Assembly: GCA_964551175.1 (NCBI GenBank)
Contig: CAZKBZ010000096.1
Coordinates: 1-10,038 of the forward strand
Length of the DNA: 10,038 nt
Direction of reading: 5' to 3'
Origin: Desulfobulbus_C sp964551175
Lineage (GTDB): Bacteria > Desulfobacterota > Desulfobulbia > Desulfobulbales > Desulfobulbaceae
The notes beneath the pieces were generated by a model, which was not told the origin of the DNA, did not search any database, and worked only from the letters and a program-made list of their open reading frames with translations. Positions 6,858 to 10,038 of the stretch are shown here, piece after piece (within the stretch, counting starts at the first letter, position 1; each line of letters opens with the position of its first letter). The translations under genes were made by a program, and so were the position numbers.

Positions 6858-7391
6858 ATGAATACCCTGTGGAAAATTCTTGAGCGGCTGAGTCGCTGGA
6901 TTACCACCTTGAACCTCGTTGTCGGACGAATTGTTTCCTGGGCAACCCTGGTCGTTGTCCTGGTCGTGTTTGTTGATGTGGTAATGCGCTATGCCTTTAA
7001 CACCAGTTTTGTATTCACCCAGGAACTGGAATGGCATCTCTTTGGTTTTATCTTTCTGATGGGAGCAGGCTATACGCTGCTCAAAGACGGTCACGTCAGG
7101 GTCGATATAATTTACCAAAGGTTGTCAAAAAGGGGCCGGGCCTGGATCAATCTGCTGGGGGTGCTGTTTTTTCTTATTCCAGGCTGTTACCTTGTACTGG
7201 CGACTTCCATACCTTTTGTCATCAACTCCTGTGTAACCGGTGAGTGTTCTCCAGATCCCGGCGGCATCCCTTACCGTTTTATTGTTAAATCTTTTATCCC
7301 TGCCGGGTTCTTTCTGCTGTTGCTTCAGGGGATATCCATGGGTATCCAGGCACTGCTTCTTCTTGTCGGCTGGGAGGAAACAGGAAAATGA
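6858..7391 (+). CDS. dctQ: TRAP transporter small permease (DctQ-type)
   Basis: A 177-residue inner-membrane protein, the four-helix small permease of a sodium-coupled TRAP transporter. Helices are at about 25-43, 58-75, 97-118 and 145-170. Family marks are FTQELEWHLFG (53-63), GYTLLKDGHVRVD (71-83) and a DPGG loop followed by PYRFIVK (133-144), the last being typical of the TakP/mannitol-chloroaromatic TRAP branch. Two cysteines, Cys125 and Cys130, sit just before that loop. The start is the first in-frame ATG that fits; its ribosome site is weak. In the 202 bases upstream, TTGACA at 6815-6820 has no good -10 at normal spacing, so I mark no promoter. Its last bases overlap dctM by four (ATGA), indicating co-translation. 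It works with DctM in the membrane and DctP in the periplasm. Confidence 0.94.
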   Translation: MNTLWKILERLSRWITTLNLVVGRIVSWATLVVVLVVFVDVVMRYAFNTSFVFTQELEWHLFGFIFLMGAGYTLLKDGHVRVDIIYQRLSKRGRAWINLLGVLFFLIPGCYLVLATSIPFVINSCVTGECSPDPGGIPYRFIVKSFIPAGFFLLLLQGISMGIQALLLLVGWEETGK

Positions 7392-8716
7392 TGATGGAAT
7401 ACCTGCCGGCCTGGATGTTTCTAGCCCTGACAATTCTGTTAATGGCCGGTTTTCCGGTCACGTTTACCCTGCTTGGCACATCCCTTGTTTTTGGCCTGAT
7501 CGGTTTTGGCTGGGATTTTTTCAATCTTTTGCCCCTGCGTATCTGGGGAGTAGTAACCAATGTAACCCTGCTGGCCGTCCCTCTTTTTGTTTTCATGGGA
7601 GTGATGCTTGAGCGTTCCGGACTGGCTGAAGACCTGCTTGATACAATGGGTATGCTCTTTGGCCGGATTCGAGGTGGTCTTGCCGTGTCCACCGTGATTG
7701 TCGGGGCTCTGCTCGGAGCGTCTACCGGTATTGTCGGTGCAACAGTTGTCACCATGGGACTGCTTGCCGTGCCCACCATGCTTAGACGCGGTTACCAGAA
7801 AGAGCTGGCCACAGGCACTGTTTCCGCTTCCGGAACCCTGGGTCAGATAATACCGCCTTCCATTGTCCTGGTGTTGATCGGAGATATTGTCGGAGTACCG
7901 GTGGGGGATCTTTTCATGGGTGCTGTCTTTCCCGGACTGGTACTGGTTACACTGTATGTTTTATATATTCTGATTATTGCATCAATCAATCCGGAACTGG
8001 CTCCTCCGGTCAGACGGGAAGATCTTGACATACAAGGTACCAGGTTGATCGGCCGGGTTCTCAAGGCGTTGTTTCCCCCTTTGTTTTTGATGGTAGCGGT
8101 GCTTGGATCAATTTTTGCGGGTATCGCATCACCAACCGAAGCTGCTGCTGTCGGAGCTGTGGGGTCTATGCTGCTCACCGTTGCCAACAGGCGTTTTTCC
8201 TTGAAAATTCTGCAGCAGGTTATGGATACGACGCTTCAGTTGACCTGCATGGTATTTATCATACTGGTTGGAGCAGCTGCATTTGGTCTGGTTTTCCGCG
8301 GCACGGGCGGTGATAATCTGGTGCGTGAGTTTCTCAGTACTCTTGCAGAGTCCCATGGCCAGTGGTTTGTTTTGTTCATCGTCATGGCCCTGATCTTCGT
8401 GATTGGTTTTTTCCTGGATTTCATAGAAATCACTTTTATTCACGTTCCGGTGCTGGCACCGATAATGATTGAATTCGGCTTTGATCCGATCTGGTTCTGT
8501 ATCCTGATCGCCGTCAACCTGCAGACTTCTTTCATGACTCCACCTTTTGGTTTTTCACTTTTTTATCTTAAGGCTGTGTGTCCAAAGGAAATAAGTACCG
8601 GCAATATCTATCGGGGGATTATTCCGTTTGTTATCTGCCAGATTATCGGTCTTCTGATTGTTGTTTTTTATCCCCAGCTTGTTACCTGGCTCCCTGGTGT
8701 TGTTTTTGGCAACTGA
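7388..8716 (+). CDS. dctM: TRAP transporter large permease (DctM-type)
   Basis: A 442-residue integral inner-membrane protein, the transport-conducting subunit of the TRAP system, with about a dozen hydrophobic segments throughout. Conserved stretches are AGFPVTFTLLG (20-30), GATVVTMGLLAVPTMLRRGY (117-136), SASGTLGQIIPPSI (146-159), ASPTEAAAVGA (247-257) and LQTSFMTPPFGFSLFYLK (378-395). Length is normal for the family. Three consecutive ATGs (7388, 7391, 7394) offer starts. GGGAGG at 7372-7377 favours one of them without deciding; 7388 overlaps the dctQ stop as ATGA. Energy comes from the sodium gradient in characterised members. It is single-operon with dctQ. Confidence 0.96.
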   Translation: MMMEYLPAWMFLALTILLMAGFPVTFTLLGTSLVFGLIGFGWDFFNLLPLRIWGVVTNVTLLAVPLFVFMGVMLERSGLAEDLLDTMGMLFGRIRGGLAVSTVIVGALLGASTGIVGATVVTMGLLAVPTMLRRGYQKELATGTVSASGTLGQIIPPSIVLVLIGDIVGVPVGDLFMGAVFPGLVLVTLYVLYILIIASINPELAPPVRREDLDIQGTRLIGRVLKALFPPLFLMVAVLGSIFAGIASPTEAAAVGAVGSMLLTVANRRFSLKILQQVMDTTLQLTCMVFIILVGAAAFGLVFRGTGGDNLVREFLSTLAESHGQWFVLFIVMALIFVIGFFLDFIEITFIHVPVLAPIMIEFGFDPIWFCILIAVNLQTSFMTPPFGFSLFYLKAVCPKEISTGNIYRGIIPFVICQIIGLLIVVFYPQLVTWLPGVVFGN

Positions 8717-8829
8717 TATGTTGCTGGGCCTTCTATCATTATGAAATTTATAATTTTTTATAGAGCCGGGAAATATGGGACTTGGCGGTTGTTAGTGCTG
8801 GAAAAAATCGGGAAAAAGAATAACAGGCC

Positions 8830-8858
8830 TTGCTTTTCCATTTGTTTTTATATATCAC
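8830..8858 (+). promoter_or_regulatory. Weak candidate internal promoter upstream of dctP
   Basis: TTGCTT (8830-8835), 17-base spacer, TATCAC (8853-8858), in a locally AT-rich stretch. It would let the binding protein be made in excess over the permeases. A perfect TATAAT at 8749-8754 is an alternative but lacks a -35 at usable spacing. Confidence 0.28.
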
Positions 8859-8865
8859 AATTGAA

Positions 8866-8888
8866 GCAGTCTGCATGGTGCGGACTGC
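8866..8888 (+). repeat. Hairpin-forming inverted repeat in the dctM-dctP spacer
   Basis: GCAGTC (8866-8871) and GACTGC (8883-8888) pair. After one T/G mismatch, GC pairs with GC around loop ATGGT. It ends 15 bases before the dctP Shine-Dalgarno and has no T tract, so it is not a terminator. An mRNA-stabilising 5' hairpin or an operator is possible. Confidence 0.55.
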
Positions 8889-8903
8889 AGGTCATTTACA
8901 GAT

Positions 8904-8910
8904 GAGGAGG
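8904..8910 (+). promoter_or_regulatory. Shine-Dalgarno site that selects a GTG start for dctP
   Basis: GAGGAGG, six bases before GTG 8917. The in-frame ATG at 8902 overlaps this site and the upstream ATG at 8830 lacks one, so the GTG is the best start. Confidence 0.8.
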
Positions 8911-8916
8911 AATGCC

Positions 8917-10023
8917 GTGGAACGACGCGAGTTTCTGAAAACAACCGGAACAGCAGTTGTCGCTGCAGCTGCAGCTACTGCCATTACAGCTCCAGCGGTT
9001 ATTGCGAAAGAAAAAACCTATAAATGGAAAATGGTGACAACCTGGCCGCCGAACCTGCCTGTTCTCCAGGACGGTGCTGTGCGTTTTGCCAAACGGGTTG
9101 ACGAGGCCTCCGGCGGTCGCCTGAAAATCCAGGTGTTTGCCGCCGGCGAACTGGTACCCGCACTTGGTGTTTTTGATGCTGTTTCACAAGGTACCGTACA
9201 ATGTGGTTCCGGTGCTTCCTATTACTGGGCAGGCAAGGTACCTGCCGGACAGTGGTTTTCTTCGGTACCTTTCGGTCTGAATGCCCAGGGTATCAATGCC
9301 TGGTTTTATGGCGGCGGTGGTCTGGAGCTATGGGAAGAAGTATATGCACCTTTTAATGTTGTCCCCCGTCCCCAGGGAAATACCGGTGTGCAGATGGGCG
9401 GCTGGTATCGCAAAGAGATTAATTCCATTGCCGATTTCAAGGGGTTGAAGATGCGTATTCCCGGCCTTGGCGGCAAGGTCCTGGCCAAAGCGGGTGGCAC
9501 GGTGGTCCTGCTGCCTGGCGGAGAAATCTTTACCTCTCTGGAACGTGGCGTACTTGATGCCACTGAATGGGTCGGCCCCATGCATGACCTGAGGATGGGA
9601 TTTTACAAGGCTGCACCCTATTATTATTATCCCGGCTGGCATGAACCGGGAACCTGCCTGGAAGTTATATTCAATAAAAAAGCCTACGATGAACTGCCGG
9701 CTGATCTGAAGCTGATTGTTGATTCCGTGGCTGCAGAGACCAACCTGTGGAGTTTATGTCAGTTTGAGGCCGGAAACGGTGCTGCCTTACAGGAACTTAT
9801 CTCAAACCACAATGTCAAGTTTCGGCGCTTTCCTGACAGTTTGATTGAGGAGCTGCGCAAGCTGGCTGCAGAGGTGCTTGAAGAAGAGGCGGCCAAAGAT
9901 GCCATGAGTACAAAGGTGCATGAGGCTTTCAAGAATTTCAAGGCCCAGGTCGGTGTCTGGGGATCGGTTTCCGAAAAGGCGTATTATGACCTGATTGCAG
10001 ATAAATATGCTTTGAAAAAATAG
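8917..10023 (+). CDS. dctP: TRAP transporter substrate-binding protein (DctP, TakP-like), Tat-exported
   Basis: A 368-residue periplasmic binding protein delivering ligand to DctQM. Starting at GTG 8917, the N-terminus is MERREFLK with a twin-arginine motif, then an Ala-rich hydrophobic run and probable cleavage after Ala30 (AVIA/KEK), so export is predicted by Tat rather than Sec. The mature part opens with YKWKMVTTWPP. It carries the marks of the TakP-type (2-oxo acid) TRAP binding proteins: AAGELVPALGVFDAV (75-89), MRIPGLGG with Arg180 (carboxylate-binding Arg in the DctP family), LPGGEIFTSLERGVLDATEWVGP (199-221) with the Glu217-Trp218 pair that helps hold the metal ion in that class, and PGWHEPG with Glu243. 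Cargo is likely a 2-oxo acid such as pyruvate, or a related monocarboxylate such as lactate; this is inference from family. The gene follows dctM by 200 bases. Confidence 0.94.
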   Translation: MERREFLKTTGTAVVAAAAATAITAPAVIAKEKTYKWKMVTTWPPNLPVLQDGAVRFAKRVDEASGGRLKIQVFAAGELVPALGVFDAVSQGTVQCGSGASYYWAGKVPAGQWFSSVPFGLNAQGINAWFYGGGGLELWEEVYAPFNVVPRPQGNTGVQMGGWYRKEINSIADFKGLKMRIPGLGGKVLAKAGGTVVLLPGGEIFTSLERGVLDATEWVGPMHDLRMGFYKAAPYYYYPGWHEPGTCLEVIFNKKAYDELPADLKLIVDSVAAETNLWSLCQFEAGNGAALQELISNHNVKFRRFPDSLIEELRKLAAEVLEEEAAKDAMSTKVHEAFKNFKAQVGVWGSVSEKAYYDLIADKYALKK

Positions 10024-10038
10024 TCTTTTTATTCTTAA

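Noticed and set aside
8709..8724. Short inverted repeat GCAAC-N6-GTTGC at the end of dctM as a terminator
   Set aside because: Only five to six pairs, includes the stop codon in the loop, and is followed by GGGCC rather than a T tract.
8830..8916. Earlier ATG starts for dctP (8830, 8902)
   Set aside because: ATG 8830 has no ribosome site and adds a non-family N-terminus; ATG 8902 overlaps the Shine-Dalgarno that clearly serves GTG 8917.

Overview
The window looks like bacterial chromosome from an anaerobic, sulfur-metabolising proteobacterium-like organism. A sulfate- or sulfur-reducing/disproportionating Desulfobacterota (Desulfobulbales-like) is my best guess, based on the pairing of a Tat-exported PsrA/PhsA-type molybdoenzyme with a TakP-type TRAP transporter. 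That taxonomic call is inference, not something read directly from the sequence. There are eight protein-coding genes, no RNA genes, no mobile elements and no CRISPR. A run of exactly 100 N (1801-1900) is an assembly gap inside the molybdoenzyme operon.

Left half (74-5846), all on the minus strand. Read in transcription order: an M18 zinc aminopeptidase (4569-5846); a TorD-like chaperone (3850-4446); a molybdopterin oxidoreductase catalytic subunit with a Tat signal (1901-3849, C-terminus lost in the gap); its four-cluster ferredoxin subunit (993-1796); a strong intrinsic terminator (931-968); and a TIM-barrel sugar phosphate isomerase/epimerase-like protein (74-889). The chaperone, catalytic and iron-sulfur genes form one operon. 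A good sigma70-type promoter (4454-4482) lies directly against the chaperone start, so its mRNA is predicted to be nearly leaderless. The chaperone stop and catalytic start abut (TAAATG). The chaperone would insert cofactor into the catalytic subunit before Tat export, and the ferredoxin subunit would carry electrons. No NrfD/PsrC-type quinol-oxidising membrane subunit follows before the terminator.

Right half (6071-10023), all on the plus strand: a histidine phosphatase (6071-6655), then a TRAP transporter in the order small permease dctQ (6858-7391), large permease dctM (7388-8716, overlapping by 4 bases) and, after a 200-base spacer with a hairpin and a possible internal promoter, the periplasmic binding protein dctP (8917-10023, GTG start, Tat signal). 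The binding protein belongs to the TakP-like class, which suggests 2-oxo acids or related monocarboxylates as cargo.

The 224-base divergent region (5847-6070) between the aminopeptidase and the phosphatase contains a perfect 12-bp-arm palindrome (6003-6030). I do not see an unambiguously novel system. The points most worth a second look are the anchorless molybdoenzyme operon, its predicted leaderless promoter, the gap, and the non-coding palindromes.
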